This document shows, piece by piece, positions 1 to 8,211 of a DNA stretch of 38,208 bases (positions are counted from its first letter, which is position 1; the number at the start of each line of letters is the position of its first letter). The translations under genes were made by a program, and so were the position numbers. The notes below the pieces were generated by a model. It did not search any database, was not told the origin of the DNA, and saw only the letters and a list, made by a program, of their open reading frames with translations. This stretch comes from Pseudomonadota bacterium (lineage in GTDB: Bacteria > Myxococcota_A > UBA9042): assembly GCA_005777155.1 (NCBI GenBank), contig SXNM01000040.1, forward strand, positions 1-38,208, read 5' to 3'.

Positions 1-55
1 GAACGCCGGCCTGTCAAGCCGGAGGTCGCGGGTTCAAGTCCCGTCCACTCCGCCA
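1..55 (+). tRNA. tRNA-Asp (GTC), 5' truncated by window edge
   Basis: The sequence begins in the D-arm. It shows a 5-bp anticodon stem (CCGGC/GCCGG) closing the loop CTGTCAA, with anticodon GTC (Asp). A T-arm follows with stem GCGGG/CCCGT (one G-T wobble) and loop TTCAAGT, then half of the acceptor stem and an encoded CCA end at 53-55. Roughly the first 22 bases lie outside the window. Confidence 0.95.
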
Positions 56-57
56 AG

Positions 58-89
58 AAGGCGCCGAATCCTCCGGGGTTCGGCGCCTT
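58..89 (+). terminator. Hairpin after tRNA-Asp
   Basis: A perfect 11-bp inverted repeat, AAGGCGCCGAA (58-68) and TTCGGCGCCTT (79-89), encloses a 10-nt loop and starts two bases after the tRNA CCA end. The 3' arm runs into a short CGGCGTTT tract. This is a plausible intrinsic terminator. Confidence 0.7.
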
Positions 90-120
90 CGGCGTTTATG
101 GCCTTGCAGACGACGCCGGC

Positions 121-260
121 CACGCCACGCCACGCGACGCGACGCGACGCGAAGCCACGCCACGCGACGCGAAGCCACGCCACGTCACGTCACGTCACGC
201 CACCTCACGCCACCTCACGCCACCTCACGCCACGCCACCTCGTATCAGGTCACGTCGCGT
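121..260. repeat. Degenerate 5-bp tandem repeat (CACGC/GACGC/CACCT)
   Basis: About 28 contiguous pentamers stay in phase from 121 to about 260. The units are CACGC, GACGC, GAAGC, CACGT and CACCT, changing in blocks: GACGC-rich first, then CACGT x3, then alternating CACGC/CACCT. It lies between the tRNA terminator and the 3' end of the convergent kinase gene. It has no coding appearance and reads as a slipped-strand expansion. Confidence 0.85.
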
Positions 261-322
261 CTCGGATGAGCCCCAGCCAGAGGCGGCCAGATCCTTCAGC
301 GTCGTTCACAGCCTGCGCTGCC

Positions 323-1936
323 TCAGTAGGGCATCAGGGTCGTCGCGTAGAGCGTCGGAGGGCTCACCGCGTCATCTGCGCTCGGACTCGCCAGCCTCAC
401 GATGGGCCGCCGGCCAGCCCAGCGGGCGATGCGGTCGTCGATTCGCACGCTGCCGTTGCCGACCTCAAGCAGGGCCGTCACCTCGGACAGTGGGCGCCCT
501 TCAACCTCGCCAGGCGCGCCGTCAGAGTCGCCGAGCACCACGGCTCGCAGCGACAGCTCAGGCTCGGGGACGCGGGCCAACTCGAGCTGCATGCGGCCGA
601 GGGTGTCCAGCAGGTGGTGGATCATGCCGCGCTCGTCGTGCCCACAGGGGACGAGCAGGTCGAACGTCGCGCCGCCGGCGTTGCGCACCACAGCGCCGAG
701 GCGAATCAGCTCGTCCAAGCTGCCGGCGATGAGGTGGCCTGCGATCTCGCCGATGGCGCGCGGCCCGTACTGCGTGCCGCCGCCGTCCGCCTGCCGCACC
801 TCGAAGATCGCGCGGATGCTGCGCGGTGGCTCGCCGCGCTCGGCAACGGGCGGGGCCAGCTCTGGGCGCCGTGGCGACCTTGCGACCTCGGCGACCGGGT
901 CTCGGTGGACGAGCCGTCCGGGCGATGTCGGGCGCCCAGTACCCGGCACCAGGCCCATCGACGCGTCGCGCATCGCCTGCCGAATCTGACGAAGCTGCTC
1001 TCGGGCCGCACGCGCTGACGGCAAGCGCCGGTGTGCGTCCTTCTCCAACAGGCAAGCGACCCACGCCTCGAGGCCCGGCGGCAAAGCGACATTGGGAAGG
1101 CGCTTTTGCAGCGTCGGCGGCGCTGAGAGCGCTTGGTGCTGGCACAGCTCGATCGGCGACTCGGCCGTGAAGGGCGGATCGCCCGTCAGCAGCTCAAAGG
1201 TGAGGCAGCCGACCAGGTAGAGGTCGGCACGGCCATCGAGCGCATTGCCGCGCACCTGCTCGGGGCTCATGAAGGCTGGCGTGCCGAGCACCACGAAGTC
1301 CTCGCCGTGCTCCATCGGACCCGGCGGTTGGGCGATGCCAAAGTCGAGCAGCTTGATCTGCCCCGGCGCGCCGCCCTCGACCAACATCACGTTCTCAGGT
1401 TTGACGTCGCAGTGGACGACCGCGGCGTCGTGGCAAGCGGCCAGGGCAGCCAGCAGGCTGTCGAGGACGCGCAGACCCAACTCCATCGGCAGGCCGGACT
1501 TCTGGCGGACGACGCGCTCGCGCAGGGTCTCGCCGGCGACGTACTCCATCTCGATCAGCAGGGCGCCGTCGCTGGTCGGCCCAAAGCGGTGCAGCGCCGC
1601 CACGCCGGGGTGGACCACGCCGCGCATCAACCGTGCCTCGCGCAGAAAGCGCTTGGCGCTTGCGGCGTGGGTGGCGTAGCGGGCGTTGAGCAGCTTGAGC
1701 GCCACCCGTTTGCCGCTGACGGAGTCGACGGCGCGCCAGACTGTGCCCATGCCGCCGATGCCGAGCCGCGTCTCGAGCACGTACCGGTCGTCGACGCGAT
1801 CGCCAGCCTTGCCTTCGAACGGCCGCACCAACTCCAATGGGCCGCCGTCGTTGGGGCACTTGCGCCGCATGCCGCGGAAATGCTTGCCGCAGCCCCGGCA
1901 GAACAGCAGATCCTGGCGCATCTCTGCGACGTCCAT
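323..1936 (-). CDS. Ser/Thr protein kinase with N-terminal zinc-ribbon-like segment
   Basis: This 537-residue Hanks-type kinase starts with a Cys motif (C13-x2-C16, then C27-PNDGG), which looks like a zinc ribbon missing its fourth ligand. The kinase domain spans about residues 52-315: glycine loop GIGGMGTVW (59-67), Lys81, HCD at 175-177 in place of HRD, KPEN, DFG 198-200 and the MSPE activation-segment end near 223-226. A linker (about 320-375) leads to an unrecognised C-terminal domain (about 378-515). I see no transmembrane helix, so it is probably cytoplasmic. The open frame extends to 2473, but I chose the ATG at 1936 because the upstream part is antisense to surE. The kinase is divergent from surE. 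It is a candidate partner for the FHA proteins downstream, though only by proximity. Confidence 0.88.
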   Translation of the reverse strand: MDVAEMRQDLLFCRGCGKHFRGMRRKCPNDGGPLELVRPFEGKAGDRVDDRYVLETRLGIGGMGTVWRAVDSVSGKRVALKLLNARYATHAASAKRFLREARLMRGVVHPGVAALHRFGPTSDGALLIEMEYVAGETLRERVVRQKSGLPMELGLRVLDSLLAALAACHDAAVVHCDVKPENVMLVEGGAPGQIKLLDFGIAQPPGPMEHGEDFVVLGTPAFMSPEQVRGNALDGRADLYLVGCLTFELLTGDPPFTAESPIELCQHQALSAPPTLQKRLPNVALPPGLEAWVACLLEKDAHRRLPSARAAREQLRQIRQAMRDASMGLVPGTGRPTSPGRLVHRDPVAEVARSPRRPELAPPVAERGEPPRSIRAIFEVRQADGGGTQYGPRAIGEIAGHLIAGSLDELIRLGAVVRNAGGATFDLLVPCGHDERGMIHHLLDTLGRMQLELARVPEPELSLRAVVLGDSDGAPGEVEGRPLSEVTALLEVGNGSVRIDDRIARWAGRRPIVRLASPSADDAVSPPTLYATTLMPY

Positions 1937-2104
1937 TGTCGGTCCCCAAGGGGCTATCACGCGAGTCGGAGGGCCCCTGGCGACCCTAGCCGGGTGGCAG
2001 GGCGGCGCAAAAAATCCGATCGACCGACGCAGATTTGCCGGTGCGGCGTTCAGCGCTACCGGCCACCTTGCAAGCGCGGCCGACCTGCGCTTTCCTGCGC
2101 TGTC

Positions 2105-2920
2105 ATGCGATTGCTCTTGACCAACGACGATGGAATTCACGCCCAGGGTCTGCAGCTGCTCGCCGAGCTGGCGGCGCCCTTCGGCGAGGTGCTCGTCGTG
2201 GCGCCCGACACCGAACGCAGCGGTTCCTCGCACGCGATTACGCTGTATCGGCCCCTGCGCCTGCGTCCGGTGCGCCCGGGCTGGTTTGCCTGCGACGGCA
2301 CACCGACCGACTGCGTCCACCTCGCCATCAACCAGCTGAAGGTCAAGCCCGACCTCGTGCTCTCGGGCGTCAACCCGGGCCCCAACCTCGGCCACGACGT
2401 GCTGTACTCCGGCACCGTCGCCGCCGCGCTCGAGGGCGCGCACTGGGGCGTCCCAGCGGTGGCGCTCTCGCATTGCACCGGCGATGAGGCCGCGCTTGAG
2501 GGCCTGCGCCCGCGGCTACCGGCGCTGCTCGAGCGCATCATCCCGCTGGCGCTGCAGCATGGCCGCACGCTCAACGTCAACCTGCCGGCCGTCGATAGCG
2601 GGCCATGGCAGGGCCTGCGCGTCTCCAGGGTCGGCGCGCGCCACTACAGCAACGAGGTTCATGAGCGCAAAGACCCGCGCGGCCGCCTCTATTACTGGAT
2701 CGGCGGCGACAGCGTCACCATGCCCGACATCCCCGGCAGCGACTGCAACGCGATCCTTGAAGGCTACGTCAGCGTCACGCCCCTCGACGACGACCTGACC
2801 AACCGCCACGCCCTCAAGAAGCTGGCCGACGCGCTGGCGCTCGAGGCCCCGGAAGGCGAGGTCGATCCGTCCCTCCGCGCCCGCCCCAAACCAGCAAGAC
2901 CCGAGGAGAACCGCCGATGA
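2105..2920 (+). CDS. surE: 5'/3'-nucleotidase SurE
   Basis: SurE is a metal-dependent nucleoside-monophosphate phosphatase, sometimes with exopolyphosphatase activity. The 271-residue protein begins [10 protein letters not shown]. The family metal ligands are recognisable: D8, D9, S39 (in ERSGSSHA) and N90 (in [10 protein letters not shown]). The length is normal for the family. The open frame runs much further upstream (from 1133) only because it is antisense to the kinase; the ATG at 2105 precedes the conserved N-terminus exactly. The stop TGA overlaps the ATG of apt (ATGA, 2917-2920), so the two nucleotide-metabolism genes are translationally coupled. Confidence 0.95.
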   Translation: MRLLLTNDDGIHAQGLQLLAELAAPFGEVLVVAPDTERSGSSHAITLYRPLRLRPVRPGWFACDGTPTDCVHLAINQLKVKPDLVLSGVNPGPNLGHDVLYSGTVAAALEGAHWGVPAVALSHCTGDEAALEGLRPRLPALLERIIPLALQHGRTLNVNLPAVDSGPWQGLRVSRVGARHYSNEVHERKDPRGRLYYWIGGDSVTMPDIPGSDCNAILEGYVSVTPLDDDLTNRHALKKLADALALEAPEGEVDPSLRARPKPARPEENRR

Positions 2921-3441
2921 GCCTGCAACGAGCCGAGTCCCTCATCCGCACGGTCCCGGACTTCCCCAAGCCCGGCATCGCATTCAAGGACATCGCGCCC
3001 ATGCTCGGCGACGGCCCCGCCCTGCGCGCCATCACCGACGGGCTCGCCGAGGCAGTCGCAGCCTGGCAGCCCCAGAAGGTCGCTGGCATCGAGTCGCGAG
3101 GCTTCTTGTTCGCCGCACCGCTGGCGCGCGACCTCGGCCAAGGGCTAGTGCTTGTCCGCAAGCCGGGCAAGCTGCCCTACAAGACCGTCCGCGAGGAGTA
3201 CGCGCTCGAGTACGGCACCGACGCCATCGAGATCCACATTGACGCCGTCGCCAAGGGGGAGCGCGTGGTCATCGTCGACGATGTCCTCGCCACTGGCGGC
3301 ACGGCGGCCGCGACGCAGCGCCTCATCGAGCGCGCCGGCGGCGAGGTCGTCGGCTTCGCGTTCGTCATCGAGCTCGCCTTCCTCGGTGGCAGGGCGCGTT
3401 TGGGCACCGACGCCAAGGTCACATCGCTGTTCCGCTACTAG
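2917..3441 (+). CDS. apt: Adenine phosphoribosyltransferase
   Basis: Apt makes AMP from adenine and PRPP (purine salvage) in the cytoplasm. The 174-residue protein has the type I phosphoribosyltransferase PRPP loop [13 protein letters not shown] (117-129), the N-terminal [13 protein letters not shown] segment and the ESRGF motif (59-63) typical of bacterial Apt. It is coupled to surE by a 4-base overlap and is followed directly by a hairpin, so surE-apt looks like a two-gene operon. Confidence 0.96.
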   Translation: MSLQRAESLIRTVPDFPKPGIAFKDIAPMLGDGPALRAITDGLAEAVAAWQPQKVAGIESRGFLFAAPLARDLGQGLVLVRKPGKLPYKTVREEYALEYGTDAIEIHIDAVAKGERVVIVDDVLATGGTAAATQRLIERAGGEVVGFAFVIELAFLGGRARLGTDAKVTSLFRY

Positions 3442-3472
3442 CGACGCGACCCATGATGACCGATCGCGTCGC
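3441..3472 (+). terminator. Hairpin after apt
   Basis: A perfect 9-bp inverted repeat (GCGACGCGA at 3441-3449, TCGCGTCGC at 3464-3472) with a 14-nt loop begins on the last base of the apt stop codon. There is no clear T-run after it, so it may be an intrinsic terminator or only a transcript-stabilising hairpin. Confidence 0.45.
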
Positions 3473-3764
3473 CAGGCTGCTGTTGATTGGTGGCTCCATG
3501 CCCCCCAAAGCCGAAAGGTGCCATCGTTTGGGCTGTCGCACCCTAAAGCCCCGTCCAGCTTGGCGCCTATGACAGCGGGTTGGACCGCCTCGCTGGCCTC
3601 CCGCCGCTGCGCCACGCGAAGCACAGCCGGCGCTACGCTCGCCGCTCAGCCCGCGCTAGACTGGTCGCCGAGCGGCCCGACGTGCGGCAAATTTTGAAAA
3701 GTGACAGGGAAGTTGGCATCATCATCATGAGGCGGCCTTGCCGTACAGCCGTGGGAGCTCCACC
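3442..3764. other. Non-coding spacer between apt and the metal-motif lipoprotein
   Basis: This 323-bp gap holds the apt hairpin at its left end. Near 3690-3730 it is less GC-rich (TTTTGAAAAGTGACAGGG, then CATCATCATCATG), which could include the promoter of the lipoprotein gene. I could not define -35/-10 boxes with confidence. No convincing gene is visible. Confidence 0.5.
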
Positions 3765-6700
3765 ATGACGTGCCCGGACAACGTGGAGCGCCAGCATCGA
3801 GGCAGCCTAGGTGGGCGCACGCCAGCATGGCCAGCGGTCGTCGGCGCCTTGAGGCAGGGCGATCGCGGCGATGCAGGCCGCCGCCTCGTCGTCGCCCTGG
3901 CGGTCATCGCGGGCTTTGCCGGAGCCGCGGGTTGCGGCGCGCCGCCCTCCGGCGGTGGCGGCCTGCTAGTTGGCGGCAGCGACAGCGCCTCAACCTTTGA
4001 CCAAATCGATCCCTTCGGCCAAGCGCAAGACGTCCACACGGGCGGCGGCGGCGGCGACGACGGCGATGACGCTGGCGGTCAGGGGAGCGACGACGCCGAC
4101 CCGGAAGACAGCGAGCCCGCCGACAACGACGCCGTGCGCGCCGGCTCTGGCTGCGAGTTCTCCGCCCAGCCGAGCAAGGGAGAGGCGGGGGCGCCATGCG
4201 GCAGCAACGCCGACTGCGACTCCCTGGTCTGCGTCGACGGACCCACCGGCAAGATCTGCACCCGCACCTGCCTGGACTGCTGCCCGGCCGGCATGGCCTG
4301 TGAAGCCGCCCCAGCGCAAGACACCGTGTTCGTCTGCATGCCCAAGCTCAAGGCGCTCTGCCGGCCCTGCAGCAGCGACGCCTTCTGCGGCGCCCTGGCC
4401 GACGGCGCCCTCTGCATCTCAAGTGGCTTCGACGGCGCCTTCTGTGGCGGCCTCTGCCAACAAGATCTCGACTGCTCCGCCGGGTACGCCTGCCAGCAGA
4501 GCCAGGGCGAGAAGGGCAGCGCCAAGCAGTGCGTGCGCATCGACGGCGTCTGTGGCTGTTCGGCCGACGCCATCCTCGACGGCGACTCGACGTCCTGCCT
4601 GACCCAAAACGCCGTCGGCGCCTGCTTCGGCAAGCGCGTCTGCGGCCAGAGCGGCCTCTCGGCCTGCGACGCCAAGGTCGCCGTCGCCGAGGGCTGCAAC
4701 GGCAAGGACGATGACTGCGACGGCCAGACCGACGAGGGCGTAGCCGGCGACGACTGCGCCAGCGCCAACGAGCTCGGCAAGTGCGAGGGCAAGACGACCT
4801 GCGATGGCACAGTGCTGGGCTGCAGCGCCAAGACTCCGGCCGCCGAGGCCTGCAACGGTCAAGACGACGACTGCGACGGCAGCACAGACGAGGCGCTCTC
4901 CGGCACCGCCTGCGACGTCGCCAACGCCTTCGGCGCCTGCAAGGGCGTGACCACCTGCGACGGCGTCAAAGCTGTCTGCACCGCCAAGACGCCTGCCGAG
5001 GAGGTCTGCAATGGCGCCGACGACGACTGCGACGGCGCCAGCGATGAGGGCTACCCCGACACCGATCTCGACCTCTCGGCCGACTGCATCGACGCCGACG
5101 ATGACGGCGACGGCACCCCCGACAGCGCCGACTGTGCGCCGCTAGACCTCGCGGTCCACCCCGCTGCCACCGAAGCCTGTAACGGCAAAGACGACGACTG
5201 CGACGGCGTCAAGGACGAGGTCGGCGCCCTCGGCTGCCAGCCCCACTACCAAGACGTTGACGGCGACGCCATCGGCAACGCCGCCGCGGCCGCCTGTCTC
5301 TGCAGCCCAGGTGGCGGATTCACGGTGCTGGTCGGCGGCGACTGCAATGACCTCGACAAGGAGGTCAGCCCCAAGAGCCCCGAGCTCTGCAACGGAAAGG
5401 ACGACGACTGCGACGACGCGACGGATGAGGCCGACGCCGGCGGCTGCAAGGCCCACTTCCAGGACCTCGACAACGACACCTACGGCGACAGCTCTGTCAC
5501 GGCCTGCCTCTGCGCCGCCAGCAAGGGCTTTGGCGCCACCAAGGGCGGCGACTGCCACGACAAGGACGACGCCATTCACCCCGGCGCTACCGAGGGCTGC
5601 AACTTCAAAGACGACGACTGCGACGGCGCCACCGACGAGCCCGGCGCCTTTGGCTGCGTCGACCACTACGGCGACGCCGACAAGGACGGCTACGGCAAGT
5701 TCGGCAACGCCAGCTGCCAATGCTCCCCGACCGACAAGCACCCGGTGTCGCTGGTCGGTGACTGTGATGATGGCGACGCCAACATCTCGCCCAAGGCGAC
5801 CGAGTCCTGCAACGGCAAGGACGACGACTGCGACAACAGCGTCGATGAGGCCGACGCGCTCAACTGCACAACGCTGTGGGCCGACAGCGACGAAGACGGC
5901 TTCGGCAAGACCGGCGACAACAGCTGCCTCTGCAAGCCGAAGTCGCCCTACACCGCGACCAAGGCGGGTGACTGCGACGACACCAAGACCTCGATCTCCC
6001 CCGCGGCCCTCGAGTCGTGCAACGGCAAGGACGATGACTGCGACGGCGCCACCGATCCCGCGCTCTCGACCGGCTGCAACGCCTACTTCGTCGATCTCGA
6101 CAGCGACGGGCAGGGCGACTCCTTCTCGCCCACCAAGTGCCTCTGCGCCCCGACGGCGCCACACCTAGCGCTCAAAGGCGGCGACTGCGACGACAAGGAC
6201 TCAGGCATCTCGCTCGGCGCCAAAGAGTCCTGCAACAGCAAGGACGACGACTGCAACGGCCTGACCGACGAGCCCGGCGCCATCCAGTGCGCGCCGCACT
6301 ACCTGGACGCCGACAAGGACGGCTATGGCGTGCAAGGCGTCAGCCAATGCCTATGCAAGCCGCTGGCGCCCTTCAGCGCGCTGGTCGCTGGGGACTGCAA
6401 CGACTCCATGCCGCAGGTCTCGCCCGCCGCCAAGGAGAAGTGCAACGACGTCGACGACGACTGCAACAGCCAGACCGACGAAGGCGTCGGCAAGAGCACC
6501 TTCTACCAGGACCAAGACAACGACACCTTCGGCCTCCCTGGCTCGGGGCAGGCGCTCTGTGGGCCCACGGCCCAGCACAAGGCGCAGAAAGGCGGCGACT
6601 GCAACGATCTCGTCGCGACAATTTTCCCAGGGGCCCAAGAGACCTGCAACAACAAGGATGACGACTGCAACGGCCAGATCGACGATGGCGCCGCCGGCAA

Positions 6701-7049
6701 GGCGACCTACTACTTCGACAACGACGCCGATGGCTATGGCGTCGCCAACAACAGCCAGCAGCTCTGCACGCCGAGCGGCAAGTATACGGCCAAGCTCGCG
6801 GGCGACTGCATCGACAGCGACGGCGCGGTCCACCCCGGCGCCGCTGAGGTGAACTGCAACCTCAAGGACGACGACTGCAGCGGTGGCGACCACTGCCCGG
6901 TCGCGCACCCCTGCGACGGCAAGTGCGGCAGCCAGAGTCCCCTCGCCTGCTGGTGCGACTCGCTCTGCAAGCAGTTGGGCGACTGCTGCTCGGCCAAAGG
7001 CGGCCTGAGCAACAGTTGCTCCGGGTCGACCTGTACCGCCTGCCAGTAG
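3765..7049 (+). CDS. Cys/Asp-rich lipoprotein: 12 CN-x-x-DDDC metal-motif repeats plus somatomedin-B-like C-terminus
   Basis: This is a 1094-residue exported protein. After an Arg-rich stretch, a hydrophobic segment (LVVALAVIAGF, 41-51) leads to a lipobox-like GAAGC with C57, so it is probably a surface lipoprotein; the n-region of about 40 residues is long. A Gly/Asp-rich linker and a Cys-rich region follow. Then come about 12 copies of a CNGKDDDCDGxxDE motif (the Put_metal_bind type common in Myxococcota), alternating with about eight DxDxDxxG segments resembling thrombospondin-type-3 calcium loops. The end (about the last 45 residues) has eight or more Cys in a CDGKC..CWCDSLCKQLGDCC pattern very like a somatomedin-B module. 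The ATG at 3765 is preferred over an in-frame TTG at 3738 because GGGAG (3752-3756) is well spaced. Ligand and role are unknown; adhesion or matrix binding is a guess. Confidence 0.85.
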   Translation: MTCPDNVERQHRGSLGGRTPAWPAVVGALRQGDRGDAGRRLVVALAVIAGFAGAAGCGAPPSGGGGLLVGGSDSASTFDQIDPFGQAQDVHTGGGGGDDGDDAGGQGSDDADPEDSEPADNDAVRAGSGCEFSAQPSKGEAGAPCGSNADCDSLVCVDGPTGKICTRTCLDCCPAGMACEAAPAQDTVFVCMPKLKALCRPCSSDAFCGALADGALCISSGFDGAFCGGLCQQDLDCSAGYACQQSQGEKGSAKQCVRIDGVCGCSADAILDGDSTSCLTQNAVGACFGKRVCGQSGLSACDAKVAVAEGCNGKDDDCDGQTDEGVAGDDCASANELGKCEGKTTCDGTVLGCSAKTPAAEACNGQDDDCDGSTDEALSGTACDVANAFGACKGVTTCDGVKAVCTAKTPAEEVCNGADDDCDGASDEGYPDTDLDLSADCIDADDDGDGTPDSADCAPLDLAVHPAATEACNGKDDDCDGVKDEVGALGCQPHYQDVDGDAIGNAAAAACLCSPGGGFTVLVGGDCNDLDKEVSPKSPELCNGKDDDCDDATDEADAGGCKAHFQDLDNDTYGDSSVTACLCAASKGFGATKGGDCHDKDDAIHPGATEGCNFKDDDCDGATDEPGAFGCVDHYGDADKDGYGKFGNASCQCSPTDKHPVSLVGDCDDGDANISPKATESCNGKDDDCDNSVDEADALNCTTLWADSDEDGFGKTGDNSCLCKPKSPYTATKAGDCDDTKTSISPAALESCNGKDDDCDGATDPALSTGCNAYFVDLDSDGQGDSFSPTKCLCAPTAPHLALKGGDCDDKDSGISLGAKESCNSKDDDCNGLTDEPGAIQCAPHYLDADKDGYGVQGVSQCLCKPLAPFSALVAGDCNDSMPQVSPAAKEKCNDVDDDCNSQTDEGVGKSTFYQDQDNDTFGLPGSGQALCGPTAQHKAQKGGDCNDLVATIFPGAQETCNNKDDDCNGQIDDGAAGKATYYFDNDADGYGVANNSQQLCTPSGKYTAKLAGDCIDSDGAVHPGAAEVNCNLKDDDCSGGDHCPVAHPCDGKCGSQSPLACWCDSLCKQLGDCCSAKGGLSNSCSGSTCTACQ

Positions 7050-7520
7050 CTTCCGGCCCAGGTCTCTAAGGCGTTTGGGCCGCCCAAGCGCATCTGGTGA
7101 TCCCACCTCCGTTCGCCTGAGCGCCGGCCGCAGAATGGCGCTGCATCCAGAGCTTCCAGGCCCTCGGCGCGGCTGTGCGCTGGGCTCAGCGAGCCAAGGC
7201 TCTGCGCCGCCGGCGACCCCGAGGGAGCGCAAGATCAACGCCGGGTTGCCGCTGCGGCGGCGAGGACCCACGCCGGGCCGCGATTGACAGCCATCCTCCT
7301 GGTGTGCCTTACTGCGAGCCGTCAGTCGCCGCGCCGTGATGGCCAAAAGGTCCGCACGTCGCGCGAGAGGTCAGACCCTGGCTCGCGCCGGGGTCACTGA
7401 CGAGCCGGCGTCGTCGCCTAAGCGACGCGCAGCGGGTCGGGCGGGTGCAGTGCGACCCGCGTGAGGACGGCAGCATGGCCGCGGCCTCGACGCAGCAGGT
7501 CCGCGAGCGGGTGGAGCGCG
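7050..7520. other. Spacer before the injection-system locus
   Basis: This is a 471-bp non-coding gap. Just after the lipoprotein stop there is a 7-bp inverted repeat (CGGCCCA 7054-7060, TGGGCCG 7076-7082), a weak terminator candidate. The rest is GC-rich with no credible gene. It is the most likely place for the promoter of the CIS run, but I see no clear box pair. Confidence 0.45.
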
Positions 7521-8108
7521 ATGAGCCAGTTCGAGGTCATCCGCGATCTGAGCGACACGCTGAAAGAGCTGCTCAAGGAGGCATGCAAGTCCTCCGGCTT
7601 CACGACCGTCAGCGTTGGCACAGAAAAGCCCAAGAAAGACAACGTCAAGAACCTGCCGACGGTCAACGTCTTCCTGTATCACGTCGGCTTCGCCCAGAAC
7701 TACCGCGAGCGCAGCGACGCCTTGGTGTCGACGCACGATCGCGAGGGCAATGTCATCGAGTTCTACCGCGATGGGCCGGTCTACCTGACCGCCAACTTCG
7801 CGATCTCCGTCTGGGGCAACTCGCCCAACGAGGAAAACCTGCTGCTCGGTCTGGTGGTCAAGACCTTGCTCGAGAACACGCTGCTCGAGGGCAGCCAGCT
7901 CAAGGGCGACTCGTTCTACCCGGACGACAAGGTCAACGTCTATCCAAACTTGCAGGCCGACGCCAACGACACCATGTCGTTCTGGCGCTCGATGAACGAA
8001 GAGCTGCGGCCCACGCTCTTCTATTTCATCCGGTTCCGAGTCGAGTCCGATCGCCGCTCTTCGGAGGTCAGAAGGGTTATCGGCCGTGACATCGCCGTGA
8101 AGCGCTGA
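7521..8108 (+). CDS. DUF4255 / Pvc16-like tail-tip (cap) protein
   Basis: This 195-residue protein fits the DUF4255 (Pvc16 N-terminal domain) family, which in Afp/PVC particles caps the distal end of the tube and terminates sheath assembly. Supporting features are the N-terminal helix (VIRDLSDTLKELLKEA), the segment NLPTVNVFLYHVGFAQNYRER, the (Y)LTANFAISVWG strand with LLLGLVVKTLLENT helix, and the ELRPTLFYFIRFRV strand near the C-terminus. I chose the ATG at 7521 (GGAG at 7513-7516) over an in-frame GTG at 7461 whose extra 20 residues are Arg/Ser-rich and unlike the family. It is the first gene of the CIS run. In many eCIS loci this gene is at the other end of the cluster. Confidence 0.85.
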   Translation: MSQFEVIRDLSDTLKELLKEACKSSGFTTVSVGTEKPKKDNVKNLPTVNVFLYHVGFAQNYRERSDALVSTHDREGNVIEFYRDGPVYLTANFAISVWGNSPNEENLLLGLVVKTLLENTLLEGSQLKGDSFYPDDKVNVYPNLQADANDTMSFWRSMNEELRPTLFYFIRFRVESDRRSSEVRRVIGRDIAVKR

Positions 8109-8211
8109 GGCTTCACGCCGTCGCCGCGGTCTTGGTTTCAACCACCGCCTCGTCGCCCCGCCTGAGCGGGGAGTATCGTCGGGGCGCACGTGCAGTGAGG
8201 GGAGAGACAGC

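Noticed and set aside
98-1018. Plus-strand open frame of about 306 codons over the pentamer repeat
   Set aside because: It runs through the simple repeat and then antisense to the kinase; the product is Arg/His-rich without domain features.
1937-2473. N-terminal extension of the kinase frame
   Set aside because: It is antisense to surE, whose conserved start lies at 2105, and the kinase's Cys motif follows the ATG at 1936.
4690-6890. Regularly spaced repeats that could suggest a CRISPR array
   Set aside because: They are codon-level repeats of a protein motif (CN-x-x-DDDC) with divergent DNA and spacing of about 100-250 bases, in one intact reading frame.
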